Below, one piece after another: positions 53,726 through 64,000 of a DNA stretch of 64,000 nucleotides. The translations under genes and the position numbers were made by a program. Under the pieces are notes generated by a model. It worked only from the letters and a program-made list of their open reading frames with translations, had not been told where the DNA came from and ran no database searches. Within the stretch, counting starts at the first letter, position 1. The number at the start of each line of letters is the position of its first letter. This stretch comes from Gluconobacter sp. Gdi (GTDB taxonomy: Bacteria; Pseudomonadota; Alphaproteobacteria; Acetobacterales; Acetobacteraceae). The DNA is taken from the NCBI RefSeq assembly GCF_014132155.1, contig NZ_BLJQ01000005.1, positions 215,114-279,113 of the forward strand. The letters are read 5' to 3'.

Positions 53726-55183
53726 TCATTGTGCAGTCGCCAGTCCAATGTGAAAGCTCTTCACTTCCAAGAATTCTTCGAGGCCCAGTGCGCCCCCTTC
53801 CCGCCCGAGCCCGGACTTCTTCACGCCCCCGAAAGGTGCTGACACAAGGGAGATGGAACCGGTGTTCAGTCCTACCATGCCAAAATCGAGAGCCTCGCCA
53901 ACCCGCCAACCTCTCGCGATGTCATTCGTGAAGAAATAGCTCGCCAGACCGAAAGGAGTAGCATTGGCCTGCTGAACTGCATCCTGCTCGTTATCGAAGC
54001 GGAACACGGGTAGGATCGGACCAAACGTTTCTTCCTGTGCAATCCGCATCTCGGACGTCACATCCGCCAGCAGCACGGGAGAGGCGAACCGACCGTTAAT
54101 GTCCAGTGGTTTACCAACAATACGAGCGCCCTTGGCCAAAGCGTCTTCCACATGTTCCTTTACCTTGGCAACGGCAGCTTCATTAATCAGCGGTCCAATC
54201 TGCGTTTGCGGATCAAATCCGTCGCCGGTCTTCAAAGTCATCACCTCTGCTGCGAGTTTTTCCAGAAACGCATCATGAATCCCGGATTGAACGTAAACGC
54301 GGTTCGCGCAGACACAGGTCTGCCCGGCGTTCCGGAATTTACTCAGCATTGTTCCGGACACCGCAACAGAAAGATCGGCGTCATCAAAGACAATGAGAGG
54401 AGCGTTTCCGCCTAGTTCAAGACTGAGTTTTTTGATCGTGTCCGCGGACTGACGCATCAGCAACGACCCGACTTTCGTAGAGCCCGTGAAAGACAGCTTG
54501 CGCACAACGGGACTTGAAGTCAGTTGCGGGCCAATCTCTTGCGCATAGCCCGTCACAACAGACAGAAGCCCTTTTGGAAGGCCTGCGCGTTCTGCCAAAA
54601 CGGCTAGAGCCAAAGCAGAATACGGTGTGAGTTCGGACGGTTTGATCACCATGCTGCACCCTGCGGCAAGAGCCGGGGCACATTTGCGGGTAATCATGGC
54701 AAGAGGGAAATTCCAGGGCGTAATAGCCGCTGTCACTCCCACTGGCTCTTTCAGGATGATGACCCGGCGGTCGGCTGTCGGCACCAGTGCACTGCCCTGT
54801 ACGTGCTCGGCTTCAGCCGCGAACCATTTGAGGAAAGATGCAGCATAAGCAACCTCTCCTTTGGCTTCTGTTAGAGGCTTGCCTTGCTCAAGTGTCATGA
54901 TCTTGGCCAGGTCATCAGCATGGTCCAGCATCAGCTGGTACCATGCCATCAGCAGACCCGCACGATCTGCGGCTGAGCTCCGACGCCACTTGCCCTGCGC
55001 AATCCGCGCGCTTTCAATGGCAGCGCGGGTTTCTTCAGCCGTGCAGGCTGGGATACTGCCGATGATCTCACCTGTTGAAGGGTTATCGACCGTCAGGGTC
55101 TTACCGCTCGTGGATGCTTTCCAGTCTCCTCCGAGAAAAACGGTCTGACGGAAAAGATCTGGATCATTCAAGGAAAATGTCAT
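53726..55183 (-). CDS. NAD(P)-dependent aldehyde dehydrogenase, succinate-semialdehyde dehydrogenase-like
   Basis: A 485-residue ALDH. The ATG at 55183 (MTFSLNDPDL) has GGAG 9 nt upstream. Catalytic Cys290 is in FRNAGQTC, general base Glu256 in LSLELGG, the cofactor motif is SFTGSTKVG (231-239), and TPWNFP (155-160) is present. The sequence type is that of succinate/glutarate-semialdehyde dehydrogenases (GabD-like). A 2-oxoglutarate-semialdehyde dehydrogenase role, which would complete hydroxyproline breakdown, cannot be excluded but is not supported by position. Confidence 0.9.
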   Translation of the reverse strand: MTFSLNDPDLFRQTVFLGGDWKASTSGKTLTVDNPSTGEIIGSIPACTAEETRAAIESARIAQGKWRRSSAADRAGLLMAWYQLMLDHADDLAKIMTLEQGKPLTEAKGEVAYAASFLKWFAAEAEHVQGSALVPTADRRVIILKEPVGVTAAITPWNFPLAMITRKCAPALAAGCSMVIKPSELTPYSALALAVLAERAGLPKGLLSVVTGYAQEIGPQLTSSPVVRKLSFTGSTKVGSLLMRQSADTIKKLSLELGGNAPLIVFDDADLSVAVSGTMLSKFRNAGQTCVCANRVYVQSGIHDAFLEKLAAEVMTLKTGDGFDPQTQIGPLINEAAVAKVKEHVEDALAKGARIVGKPLDINGRFASPVLLADVTSEMRIAQEETFGPILPVFRFDNEQDAVQQANATPFGLASYFFTNDIARGWRVGEALDFGMVGLNTGSISLVSAPFGGVKKSGLGREGGALGLEEFLEVKSFHIGLATAQ

Positions 55184-56467
55184 GTCGAAAACTCCGAACA
55201 GATTGACGCAGGCAAATGACAAAGAACTCTGGGGCCTGCTGGAACAGGACGAACAGGAGGTGGAACCCTGTCGCAGAGGCCGCTCACACGATCAGGGCAC
55301 CGCTCAAGAAAGCAGCATAGTTCCGGATCTGCAGTTCGTGCGAAGGCCAAGCTAATCCTCTTTTTCTGACCAAGAAGAAACTCCGAGGGCAATCGGGATC
55401 CGCAAATGAGCCAAAGCCGCGGCAGACTCAAAAATTCGGTCAAACGCCACACCATAGCCTCGCCCTGCTAACCGCCATAAAAACGGATAACCCATTCGAG
55501 GGTTTTCTCAGTCAACTTCGAAGAACTCAGACGCTGTGCGCATCGTGAACGACAAGCTGTCAGTAACACTGCCGTTCTGGCGTGCGCGCTCCACGATTCC
55601 CGGAGAACAACGCTTCATTAAGAATCTCCTTTGCGCCCCAAGGTTGAAACTTCACGATGCACAAACAAGCGTACTCTCCCACGCCTTAACTTTCCATTCA
55701 TACCCAGCACGCCTCTTTTAAAAACGCTAAAGCTGGCATGACTGATAATCACTTCCCCCGCCGACCCGCCCTCGTAGACCGACTCTACCCTATCACCAGA
55801 TTACGCACGTCCAGCAGGGCGTCTCGTCTCGATCCTTTGACCTTACTGGCTGTCTGGAGCTAGATCTTCGAGACCTTCCCAAAAAGCTGCATCTTTGAAA
55901 GCAACGCGCAGTTAGCGGTCTGAACCAGAGCCGCCCAGTTATGGGTTGCATAGATGCCCGCTATGCCTCCCCTGTTCGCAAGAACCTCAACCTGAATTGT
56001 AATCTCAAGGTCGGTCGTAAACTCATCGAAACCGACACCTACAGCGCCTGTTATCTGGCGCGACAATTGATTTGTAAAATGCGCGCCCAAGTATCTTTCA
56101 CTGATTGTTCCCGACACAGGAAGAACCAAAACCCGAACTATCGGCTCTCTCCGCCCAGAAAGAACAAGAGATTTTTATAGACACAAAATTAGTATCGTCC
56201 ATGGCTGAGCCATCGAGCACAGATTTTATCCGCAGAGTCAGACCATTAAAATTTTTATGCGCTATTAATTAGACACACTAATAATATCATCCGCTTTATG
56301 GTGCCTAATCACAAAACATAATGCGGGATAATCTATCTGCCATACCCCGTTGGGCATGAACTCACACTACGAAAGAACAGGCATCTTTTGCTCTCGTAGT
56401 CCTGCCCTAACAGCAAACAAACAGAGCACAAGCGCCCTGATACGCTCGAGCTCGATGGAGAAATATA
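55184..56467. other. 1.3-kb gap, probably decayed sequence
   Basis: No intact gene was recognised. On the minus strand at about 55380-55520, LTEKTLEWVIRF followed in another frame by FLWRLAGRG vaguely recalls the C-terminus of IS5-type transposases (VERTFAWL, RRLAKDYE), so a transposase relic is possible. A minus-strand open frame at 55860-56129 has no recognisable family. The final 150 nt, AT-rich, must hold the promoter of the SDR gene. Confidence 0.4.
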
Positions 56468-57295
56468 ATGGCCACATGGCTCATTACAGGATGTTCCAGC
56501 GGATTAGGGCGCGATCTGGCACAGGCTGTGCTGGAACGCGGTCATAACGCCGTCATCACCGCCCGACACCCGGATAGCCTGAAAGAACTCGTTGAGGCCT
56601 ATCCTAACAATGCTCTGGCTCAGGCGCTTGATGTGAGAAACCAAGACCAGATTGCACAAGCCGTACAGGCTGCCGAGAGGCGGTTCGGCAGCATAGATGT
56701 ACTGGTCAACAATGCGGGATACGGTTATCGCGCAGCGATCGAAGAAGGCGAGGAAGCGGACGTAACGGCTCTGTTTGCCACTAATGTCTTCGGGCCGGTT
56801 TACATCATAAAAGCTGCCCTCCCCGGTATGCGTAAACGCCGGTCCGGAATAATTGTAAACGTCTCATCGGTAGCACCTCGCATCGCTAGCCCTGGATCAG
56901 GTTATTACTCCGCAACGAAGCTGGCGCTCGAAGGGATTTCCGCAACTCTGCGCAAGGAAATAGCACCTCTGGGCCTCAAGGTTATGGTTGTGCAACCGGG
57001 AGCCTTTCGTACGAATTTTGCGGGTCGTTCCCTGCAGGGCTCAGCAAACACCATTGCCGATTATGATGAAACTGTTGGTCCCCGGCGCAAAGCCGCTGAT
57101 ACAACCAGCGGTAAGGAATTGGGAGACCCGGCCAAGGCCGTTCATGTTCTCGTGGATGTCGTCATGAAAGCAAAGCTACCTGACAGTCTTCTTCTTGGAA
57201 GCGATGCCGTGACCTGGGCCATGGAAGCCATCAAAACCGAGCTTCAGGAAATCGATGATTGGAAAGCCGTCAGCACAAGCACGGATTTTGCGTGA
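56468..57295 (+). CDS. Short-chain dehydrogenase/reductase
   Basis: A 275-residue classical SDR. The cofactor motif is TGCSSGLGRDL (6-16), the NNAGYG motif lies near 83-88, and the catalytic pair is in YYSATKLAL (YxxxK near 150-154), with a Ser in NVSSVAP. No Asp at the end of strand 2 (ARHPDS instead), which suggests NADP(H). GGAG precedes the ATG. It is probably transcribed with the aldo/keto reductase 42 nt downstream. Substrate unknown. Confidence 0.92.
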   Translation: MATWLITGCSSGLGRDLAQAVLERGHNAVITARHPDSLKELVEAYPNNALAQALDVRNQDQIAQAVQAAERRFGSIDVLVNNAGYGYRAAIEEGEEADVTALFATNVFGPVYIIKAALPGMRKRRSGIIVNVSSVAPRIASPGSGYYSATKLALEGISATLRKEIAPLGLKVMVVQPGAFRTNFAGRSLQGSANTIADYDETVGPRRKAADTTSGKELGDPAKAVHVLVDVVMKAKLPDSLLLGSDAVTWAMEAIKTELQEIDDWKAVSTSTDFA

Positions 57296-57319
57296 TTACG
57301 CTTTGTATTCCCTAAGTAG

Positions 57320-58346
<1,027 letters not shown>

Positions 58347-58369
58347 CAAAAGACCGTGGTAATCCCGCC

Positions 58370-58392
58370 CGGGTACCCTTAGCTGGTACCCG
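58370..58392. repeat. Inverted repeat at the edge of a deletion scar
   Basis: CGGGTACC, a 7-nt spacer, then GGTACCCG: an 8-bp perfect inverted repeat just before the 2Fe-2S gene remnant. It could be a hairpin involved in the rearrangement or a leftover site. The role is unknown. Confidence 0.5.
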
Positions 58393-58393
58393 A

Positions 58394-58530
58394 ACCTTAA
58401 CTGGCCACCTGAACGGTAATCCTGACACGTCCCTGCTCCAATACTTACGTGACGAAATCGGTCTTACGGGTACAAAATTCGGTTTAGTATAGCTCTCCGC
58501 AGAGCAGCCACCATGCCTGCGCCCGGCCGG
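58394..58530 (+). pseudogene. Remnant of a xanthine-oxidase-family 2Fe-2S subunit gene
   Basis: One frame reads TLTGHLNGNPDTSLLQYLRD then EIGLTGTKFG, the N-terminal part of isoquinoline-1-oxidoreductase-type small subunits (usually ...LRDELGLTGTKxGCGxAQCGACTV). It breaks at the point where the cluster cysteines should start (FGLV, stop). A shifted frame reads IALRRAATM, suggesting eroded GIAQCGACTV. The stretch lacks a start codon and ends about 45 nt before the rarA-like sequence. It differs from the intact PaoA gene at 59851. Confidence 0.7.
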
Positions 58531-58532
58531 TC

Positions 58533-59684
58533 GTGACTGTCGGTGCCCCGGTTATAGCCATCGAGGCGGTAGCCGAAACATCAATCGCACGCACTGTCGG
58601 CAACATGCTTGGCAAGAATTTCCGGGCCCTTAACGCTACACGTGCCGGGGTCTCGGATATCCGCAAGCTGGCTGATGAAGCCCGTATGGTTCCCCTTCTG
58701 ATCTTCGTTGACAAAGTCCAGAGATTTTCAGCAACCCAGACCGATGACCTTCTTGCCATCTGTGAAGAAGGCACGGCGGATTTTATCGGCGCAACAACTG
58801 GCAACCCCTACCACGTCCTTACCCCTGCTCTCGTCTCTCGTTCAACAATTCTGAAACTGGAGCCTCTGAACATTGAGGAGATGGAACTGGTTATCCAACG
58901 CGGAATAACCCATCTGCAAAACAACAGTGTAAAGATTGCGCTAACCCCTCCTCAGATCCGACTGATCGCCGGACGTTCCGGCGGCGATGCGCGACGTGCT
59001 CTGACAACACTTGAAAGCCTTGCAGTAGGACATACCCAAGCGATAGTGACTGTCACTGATGCCATGCTTGAGGAAGTCTATGCCGCGGCTCCCATCAACC
59101 ATGACCGTTCGGGAGACGCGCATTATGACATTGTCTCGGCCTTCATTAAATCCATGCGAGGTTCAGACCCGGACGCAACGCTTTACTGGCTGGCATGCCT
59201 GATCGACGGAGGCGAGGATCCACGCTATATTGCACGACGGATCATGATCCATGCCTCTGAAGATGTAGGACTTGCCGATAACACCGCTCTGCAAACCGCG
59301 ATTGCCGCAGCGCAAGCCGTTGAGAAAATCGGTTATCCAGAAGCGCAGATTGTTCTGGCCCATGCAGCGTTACATATCGCACGGGCCCCGAAATCAATGT
59401 CGGCATGCCGAGGCATTTCAAGTGCGCTACAGTATGTCGCAACTCAGCCTCCGGCGGCAGTCCCCCTGCATTTACGCGACGCCCATTACAAGGGAGCCGC
59501 AGCACTCGGCCATATCGGGTATCGCCTACCACATGACGATCCCAGAGGCTGGGTAGAGCAAGTTTATTCTCCAATACCTAAAGGGACATTTTATCAAAGT
59601 GATGCCCGCGATGCCGCAACGTTTGAAAAACGTGCCGACGATTATTGGAAACGCCTCACAGGCAATGCCCACAATCAAGAATGA
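58533..59684 (+). pseudogene. rarA: N-terminally deleted rarA (AAA+ ATPase) remnant
   Basis: A 383-codon open frame whose residues about 16-383 match RarA/MgsA, a clamp-loader-like ATPase acting at stalled replication forks. The first ~100 residues of RarA, including the Walker A loop, are missing: only TSIARTVG from the end of that motif remains, preceded by unrelated sequence. Walker B reads LLIFVDKVQRF, with Lys61 where the catalytic Glu (VDEIHRF) belongs. The remaining ATPase and C-terminal oligomerisation regions (GRSGGDARRALTTLE, EDVGLADNTALQ) are well preserved. The only start is a GTG without a clear ribosome site. It is called a pseudogene, although residual expression of the C-terminal domain is possible. 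Confidence 0.78.
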
Positions 59685-59850
59685 TTAATGATAAAGTCTA
59701 TAAGCTTATGCGGAATGAACGAACAATCTGAACAGAACCTCTGCGGTCTGGATACGTTAGCTTAGCAGGCGATAGAATGCCCCAATCACCAAGTCAGCAC
59801 TGAATGACGCTGGTGCCACCTGCTTTTAATGGCGAGCGAGGAACCCGATC

Positions 59851-60480
59851 ATGACCTCTCAGACGATTAAGAGAGCGCGCTTTCCCCGTCGCACGGTTCT
59901 GGCAGGCAGCACTGCAACCATCATGGCCTCTGGCGTACCATTTGCTGAGGCTCAAACACAGGTGAGCGAAGGCATGGACGTTACATTCGAAGTCAACGGA
60001 CGCGCTCACAGCCTTCGCCTGGATCCAAGAACCACACTTCTGGATGCCCTCCGCGAGCACCTGCTTCTGACCGGCACCAAAAAGGGATGCGATCATGGGC
60101 AATGCGGGGCCTGCACGGTCATTGTGGACGGTCAGCGCATCAATTCCTGCCTAAGCCTTGCGGTCATGCACGAGGGAGACAGCATTACAACGATCGAGGG
60201 TCTCGGGGACCCGGAGCATCTTCATCCGATGCAGGCCGCCTTTATTCAGCATGATGGTTATCAGTGCGGATACTGCACGCCCGGCCAGATATGCTCCGCC
60301 GTTGCCGTTCTTGATGAAATCAAGAGCGGCATTCCCAGTCATGTGACGAAGGATCTGCTCGGACCGATGGAGCATAGCGGTCTGGAAATGCGGGAGCGGA
60401 TGAGCGGCAATATCTGCCGCTGCGGTGCGTATTCGAACATCGCAGAAGCCATGGCTGAAGTCGCGGGAGCGCAACCATGA
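59851..60480 (+). CDS. paoA: Periplasmic aldehyde oxidoreductase 2Fe-2S subunit (PaoA-like), Tat signal
   Basis: A 209-residue subunit with a twin-arginine signal (Arg13-Arg14 in FPRRTVLAG, hydrophobic stretch, cleavage near AEAQ), meaning the complex is exported folded. The first 2Fe-2S site is Cys80, Cys85, Cys88 and Cys100. The second is in QCGYCTPGQ and NICRCGAY. This layout is that of E. coli PaoA/YagT. GAGGAA precedes the ATG. It overlaps paoB by 4 nt. Confidence 0.93.
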   Translation: MTSQTIKRARFPRRTVLAGSTATIMASGVPFAEAQTQVSEGMDVTFEVNGRAHSLRLDPRTTLLDALREHLLLTGTKKGCDHGQCGACTVIVDGQRINSCLSLAVMHEGDSITTIEGLGDPEHLHPMQAAFIQHDGYQCGYCTPGQICSAVAVLDEIKSGIPSHVTKDLLGPMEHSGLEMRERMSGNICRCGAYSNIAEAMAEVAGAQP

Positions 60481-61430
60481 AAGTATTTACTTATGAGCGT
60501 GCCCGGACACCTCACGAAGCGGTCACTGCCCTCGCCCGGACACCGGGAGCGCGTTTCATTGCAGGAGGGACCAACCTCGTTGATCTGATGAAACTGCAGA
60601 TCGAAACGCCGGAACACCTGATCGATATCGGCCGGATTGGTCTGGACACCATTGATGACACCCCAGACGGGGGGCTCCGTATTGGTGCGCTTGTCCGGAA
60701 TACGGATCTTGCAACGGATATGCGGGTTCGTCGCCATTACGGCGTCTTGAGCCGTGCCCTTGTTGCAGGTGCTTCAGGACAGCTACGGAACAAGGCAACG
60801 ACATCCGGCAACCTGCTACAGCGCACACGGTGCTCCTATTTTTATGATCCGAACCAGCCCTGTAACAAACGCCAGCCTGGAGCAGGATGCGCGGCCATTG
60901 GGGGCGTCACCCGACAGCTGGGTATTATCGGGACAAGCGAGGCCTGTATTGCGACGCATCCCAGTGACATGGCCGTCGCCATGCGTCTTCTTGACGCCAC
61001 TGTTGAGACCATAAACGTCCATGGGCAATCGCGTCGTATTCCCATTGCCGATTTTCACCATCTGCCGGGAAAAAGTCCGCATATCGAAACGTCTCTGAAC
61101 CAGGATGAACTGATCACCTCCGTAACCCTCCCGCCCCCAGTGGGAGGACGTCAGTTCTATCGCAAAGTCCGTGACCGGGCTTCATATGCCTTTGCCCTCG
61201 TCTCGGTTGCAGCCATCATCCAGGAAGATGGTACAGGCAGGGTCGCTGTCGGCGGCATCGCGCCGAAACCGTGGCGTATCGAGGCTGCGGATTCAGAAAT
61301 ACCAAAGGGGTCGGAGGCTGTTGCAGCAAAGCTTCTGGCAGGTGCCTCCCCCACTGCGGAGAATGCGTTCAAGGTTTCGCTGGTGGAGCGCACTCTGGCA
61401 GCCGTCATTCAGGAGGCCAAGGCATCATGA
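60477..61430 (+). CDS. paoB: Aldehyde oxidoreductase FAD subunit (PaoB-like)
   Basis: A 317-residue FAD-binding subunit. The FAD motif is [15 protein letters not shown] (30-44), then [14 protein letters not shown]. Four cysteines (RTRCSYF, QPCNKR, GAGCAA and a later Cys) form the extra 4Fe-4S cluster typical of PaoB. It overlaps paoA and paoC by 4 nt at each end, so the three are translationally coupled. Confidence 0.93.
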   Translation: MKVFTYERARTPHEAVTALARTPGARFIAGGTNLVDLMKLQIETPEHLIDIGRIGLDTIDDTPDGGLRIGALVRNTDLATDMRVRRHYGVLSRALVAGASGQLRNKATTSGNLLQRTRCSYFYDPNQPCNKRQPGAGCAAIGGVTRQLGIIGTSEACIATHPSDMAVAMRLLDATVETINVHGQSRRIPIADFHHLPGKSPHIETSLNQDELITSVTLPPPVGGRQFYRKVRDRASYAFALVSVAAIIQEDGTGRVAVGGIAPKPWRIEAADSEIPKGSEAVAAKLLAGASPTAENAFKVSLVERTLAAVIQEAKAS

Positions 61431-63631
61431 AGTTCGATAGAGCCGCAGGTCAAAACCCCATTGATCAGTTACATGTTGTCGGCCATCCCCTGGATCGCAT
61501 TGACGGACGTTTAAAGACAACAGGCACCGCACCTTATGCCTATGAACGGCATGACGTCGTCCCTCATCAGGCCTACGGCTATATTATCGGGAGCGCTTTC
61601 GCCAAAGGGCGGATCACCCGCATGGATGTCGCCCATGCAAAAGCCGCACCGGGCGTTCTGGCAATTGTCACAACGCTTGACATGCCCGCCTTGAAAAATG
61701 GCCCCATGAATACGGCAAAGCTCTTTGGTGGACCCGACATAACACATTACCATCAGGCCACTGCGATTGTGGTGGCCGAAACCTTCGAACAGGCACGCGC
61801 GGCAGCAGCTCTGATCGAAACAGAATATGACCACGATGAGGGTCAGTTCGATTTGAAACAGGCGCAACATGCCGCTCGCCCGGTGCAGGGTGCCAATGGA
61901 TCTCGTGCGGACCGTGTTGGAGACTTTGAAAGGGCGTTTTCGGCTTCTGCAACGCGCTTGGATGAGACGTACACCACCCCCGATCAGACGCATGCCATGA
62001 TGGAGCCCCATGCAACACTTGCCGCATGGGAAGGCGAAAAACTGACACTCTGGACGTCAAACCAGATGATTGCCTGGAACCGGCGCGATATTGCGACCGC
62101 CCTTGGCCTGTCGAAGGAAAATGTCCGGGTTGATTCCCCTTATATCGGGGGCGGTTTCGGCGGGAAGCTATTTTTGCGCTCTGACGCCGTGCTGGCGGCT
62201 CTCGGCGCCAAAGCTGCAGGACGTCCCGTCAAGGTTGCGCTCACCCGCCCCTTTATCATGAACAATACAACGCATCGGTCTGCGACGATCCAGCGCATCC
62301 GAATCGGTACGGATCGTGACGGCAGGATCACGGCTATTGCCCATGAAAGCACGTCGGGCAATCTTCCTCACGGGCGTCCGGAAGCCGCGATAGATCAAAC
62401 CAAGCTGCTGTATGCGGGTGCCAATCGACTGACGGCGATGCGACTGGCTGTTTTGGATCTGCCTGAAGGGAATGCGATGCGGGCGCCTGGCGAAGCGTCA
62501 GGCCTGATGGCACTTGAAATTGCCATGGACGAGATGGCGGAACGGCTGCGCATGGATCCTGTGCGTTTCCGAATTCTGAATGACACGCAGGTCGATCCTG
62601 AAAAACTAGGACGGCCGTTTTCTCAGCGGCATCTCGTCGAGTGCCTGGAACATGGAGCCGAGAAATTTGGCTGGAGCCGTCGGAACCCCCGCCCCGCATC
62701 CGTGCGGGAGGGAGAATGGCTCATCGGCATGGGCGTCGCGGCAGGCTTCCGCAACAATCTCCTGACAAAATCCGGGGCACGCGTGCGTCTTGATTCGCAG
62801 GGGATCGTGACGGTCGAGACCGACATGACCGATATTGGCACAGGCACCTATACCATTCTTGCCCAGACAGCGGCGGAAATGATGGGAGTTTGCATCGATC
62901 AGGTCCGGGTCATTCTTGGTGATTCGGATTTCCCTGTATCGGCAGGATCCGGAGGCCAGTGGGGGGCCAACAATTCGGCTGCGGGCGTATATGCCGCATG
63001 CGTCAAACTGCGAGAAAATGTTGCGGAGAAACTGGGATTACCACCAGCCGAAGCGCAGTTCTCAGGCGGAAATGTCCATGTCGGTAACAGTGTTTTCCCC
63101 CTTGGACAGGCTGCACATGAGAGTGAACTGGTTGCCGAGGACACCATTGAATATGCTGACGTAGACAAACGATACCAGCAGTCCACCTTTGCAAGCCATT
63201 TCGTCGAAGTCGGTGTCAATGGATTTACCGGCGAAGTCCGTATCCGGCGGATGCTGGCCGTCTGCTCCGCAGGCCGCATTCTGAACCCCAAAACCGCCCG
63301 AAGCCAGGTCATCGGTGCCATGACCATGGGCGCTGGCGCAGCCCTCATGGAAGAACTGGCAGTCGATACTCGACGTGGCTTCTTCGTCAATCATGATCTG
63401 GCCGGTTACGAAGTCCCCGTACACGCTGATATTCCTCATCAGGACGTGATTTTTCTTGATGAAGTCGACCCCCTGTCCTCTCCCATGAAAGCAAAAGGGG
63501 TCGGGGAACTGGGGCTTTGTGGCGTGGCAGCAGCGATTGCCAATGCCGTGTATAATGCAACAGGGGTCCGTGTCCGTGATTACCCCGTCACGTTAGACAA
63601 GCATCTGGCTCACCTACCGCGTATGACTTGA
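61427..63631 (+). CDS. paoC: Aldehyde oxidoreductase molybdenum-cofactor subunit (PaoC-like)
   Basis: A 734-residue xanthine-oxidase-family large subunit. The ATG at 61427 overlaps the paoB stop and follows AGGAGG; the frame is open upstream but within paoB. Cofactor-binding segments are visible, such as [19 protein letters not shown] and [11 protein letters not shown]. The catalytic base Glu694 is in [11 protein letters not shown]. coli PaoABC oxidises aromatic and other aldehydes in the periplasm using molybdopterin cytosine dinucleotide. The maturation factor paoD is not found next to it. Confidence 0.94.
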   Translation: MKFDRAAGQNPIDQLHVVGHPLDRIDGRLKTTGTAPYAYERHDVVPHQAYGYIIGSAFAKGRITRMDVAHAKAAPGVLAIVTTLDMPALKNGPMNTAKLFGGPDITHYHQATAIVVAETFEQARAAAALIETEYDHDEGQFDLKQAQHAARPVQGANGSRADRVGDFERAFSASATRLDETYTTPDQTHAMMEPHATLAAWEGEKLTLWTSNQMIAWNRRDIATALGLSKENVRVDSPYIGGGFGGKLFLRSDAVLAALGAKAAGRPVKVALTRPFIMNNTTHRSATIQRIRIGTDRDGRITAIAHESTSGNLPHGRPEAAIDQTKLLYAGANRLTAMRLAVLDLPEGNAMRAPGEASGLMALEIAMDEMAERLRMDPVRFRILNDTQVDPEKLGRPFSQRHLVECLEHGAEKFGWSRRNPRPASVREGEWLIGMGVAAGFRNNLLTKSGARVRLDSQGIVTVETDMTDIGTGTYTILAQTAAEMMGVCIDQVRVILGDSDFPVSAGSGGQWGANNSAAGVYAACVKLRENVAEKLGLPPAEAQFSGGNVHVGNSVFPLGQAAHESELVAEDTIEYADVDKRYQQSTFASHFVEVGVNGFTGEVRIRRMLAVCSAGRILNPKTARSQVIGAMTMGAGAALMEELAVDTRRGFFVNHDLAGYEVPVHADIPHQDVIFLDEVDPLSSPMKAKGVGELGLCGVAAAIANAVYNATGVRVRDYPVTLDKHLAHLPRMT

Positions 63632-63800
63632 ACACTTCCGTAAAAGTTACACAACCCGGCCAACCACGAGTGGTTCAAACAGATTGATGTCTCTTTCCGA
63701 AGTGCCCTTTACTCTCTAACGCAAGAACAAATCAGCCTGTCGTTTGAAGCGTTCGAACATCATTTGAGAGCCATTAAGGGCTTGATGGTCTTCTTCAAGA

Positions 63801-63830
63801 CTGATGGGGAAGCCGAGGCTTCCCCATCAG
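63801..63830. terminator. Hairpin between paoC and the third Hint gene (convergent)
   Basis: A 13-bp perfect stem (CTGATGGGGAAGC/GCTTCCCCATCAG) with a 4-nt loop, 14 nt beyond the stop of the minus-strand Hint gene and 170 nt after paoC. No long T-run follows on either strand, but the position between convergent genes suits a shared transcript end. Confidence 0.75.
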
Positions 63831-63843
63831 TACCCAGAGGCTG

Positions 63844-64000
63844 TTATCCGACCTGACGGAGTTCGGACAGAGCAGAGCGATCCTCCATCAGATAGGGTCC
63901 GCTGGACACGACCTGAATGGAAAGAATACCCGGTTCCCTGCTGCTATTTCCGCTTTGCAGCGGCAACGTCGCATCGCCATCTGTCCAGCGGTATGTGGAA
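63844..64000 (-). CDS. C-terminus of a third Hint-domain protein, partial
   Basis: The last 51 codons of a gene entering from the right edge. The translation YRWTDGDATLPL followed by PGILSIQVVSSGPYLMED aligns with the C-termini of the Hint proteins at 10683-12863 (RWTNGNALLNL, VLTIEVKNAGPYVLDDEN) and 20289-22220 (RWTTGNGFLDL, ILAIQVLASGPYLLND). It ends at a TAA at 63844-63846. The Hint domain itself would lie beyond the window. Confidence 0.85.
   Translation of the reverse strand, partial: STYRWTDGDATLPLQSGNSSREPGILSIQVVSSGPYLMEDRSALSELRQVG

Noticed and set aside
55860..56129. 89-codon minus-strand open frame in the 1.3-kb gap
   Set aside because: No recognisable domain and surrounded by decayed sequence; coding status cannot be supported.

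Overview
The window looks like a chromosomal segment from an acetic acid bacterium (Acetobacteraceae, Gluconobacter/Acetobacter/Asaia type). This is inferred from protein character rather than a database search: several Hint-domain surface proteins of the acetic-acid-bacterial type, a periplasmic PaoABC-like molybdenum aldehyde oxidoreductase, an IS5/IS1031-like transposase remnant, TonB-dependent receptors and mid-50s % G+C coding sequence with AT-rich gaps. No rRNA, tRNA or CRISPR array was seen.

Region 1 (1-12863, minus strand) is the most unusual. An AMP-ligase-like protein, a single-module highly reducing type I polyketide synthase (KS-AT-DH-ER-KR-ACP), a fatty acyl-AMP ligase and an autotransporter-type O-heptosyltransferase (cut by the left edge) form one tight operon. 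The ligase/PKS and ligase/glycosyltransferase junctions overlap or are 2 nt apart. Just upstream, separated by a strong terminator, is a protein with AIDA-type strand-loop-strand repeats (the usual acceptor of such heptosyltransferases) fused to a Hedgehog/intein-like Hint domain. A second Hint protein lies at 20289-22220, and the C-terminus of a third is at the right edge. The best inference is a surface protein that is glycosylated, and possibly lipid-modified, by its own gene neighbourhood.

Region 2 (13281-22851) holds rsgA, a TonB-dependent receptor, a CPA1 cation/proton antiporter, the second Hint gene and a decayed IS5-family transposase, separated by long gaps with perfect inverted repeats.

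Region 3 (22869-41925) is a large divergent catabolic locus. Leftward run a solute-binding protein, two permeases, an ATPase, a DapA/DHDPS-family lyase, a second binding protein and permease, a 962-residue dehydrogenase, a second ATPase, an M20 deacylase and a TonB-dependent receptor. The dehydrogenase fuses the three parts of an HcnABC/opine-oxidase/D-hydroxyproline-dehydrogenase-type enzyme. Rightward run the same three dehydrogenase parts as separate genes, a second DHDPS-like lyase, a GntR regulator and a hydantoinase-like amidohydrolase. The set would take a nitrogenous compound (opine-, hydroxyproline- or hydantoin-like) from the outer membrane to central metabolism.

Region 4 (42063-51868) is a myo-inositol catabolic operon (tautomerase, Gfo/Idh/MocA dehydrogenase, sugar-porter, iolB, iolE, iolD, iolC-DUF2090) with a divergent RpiR-type regulator and a palindromic candidate operator between them.

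Region 5 (51996-59684) is a decaying stretch: frameshifted ghrA and Lrp/AsnC remnants around an intact GNAT protein, an aldehyde dehydrogenase, a 1.3-kb gap, an SDR and an aldo/keto reductase, then a scar in which a 2Fe-2S subunit fragment is joined to an N-terminally deleted rarA. Region 6 (59851-63631) is an intact paoABC-like operon, followed by a hairpin and the third Hint gene.
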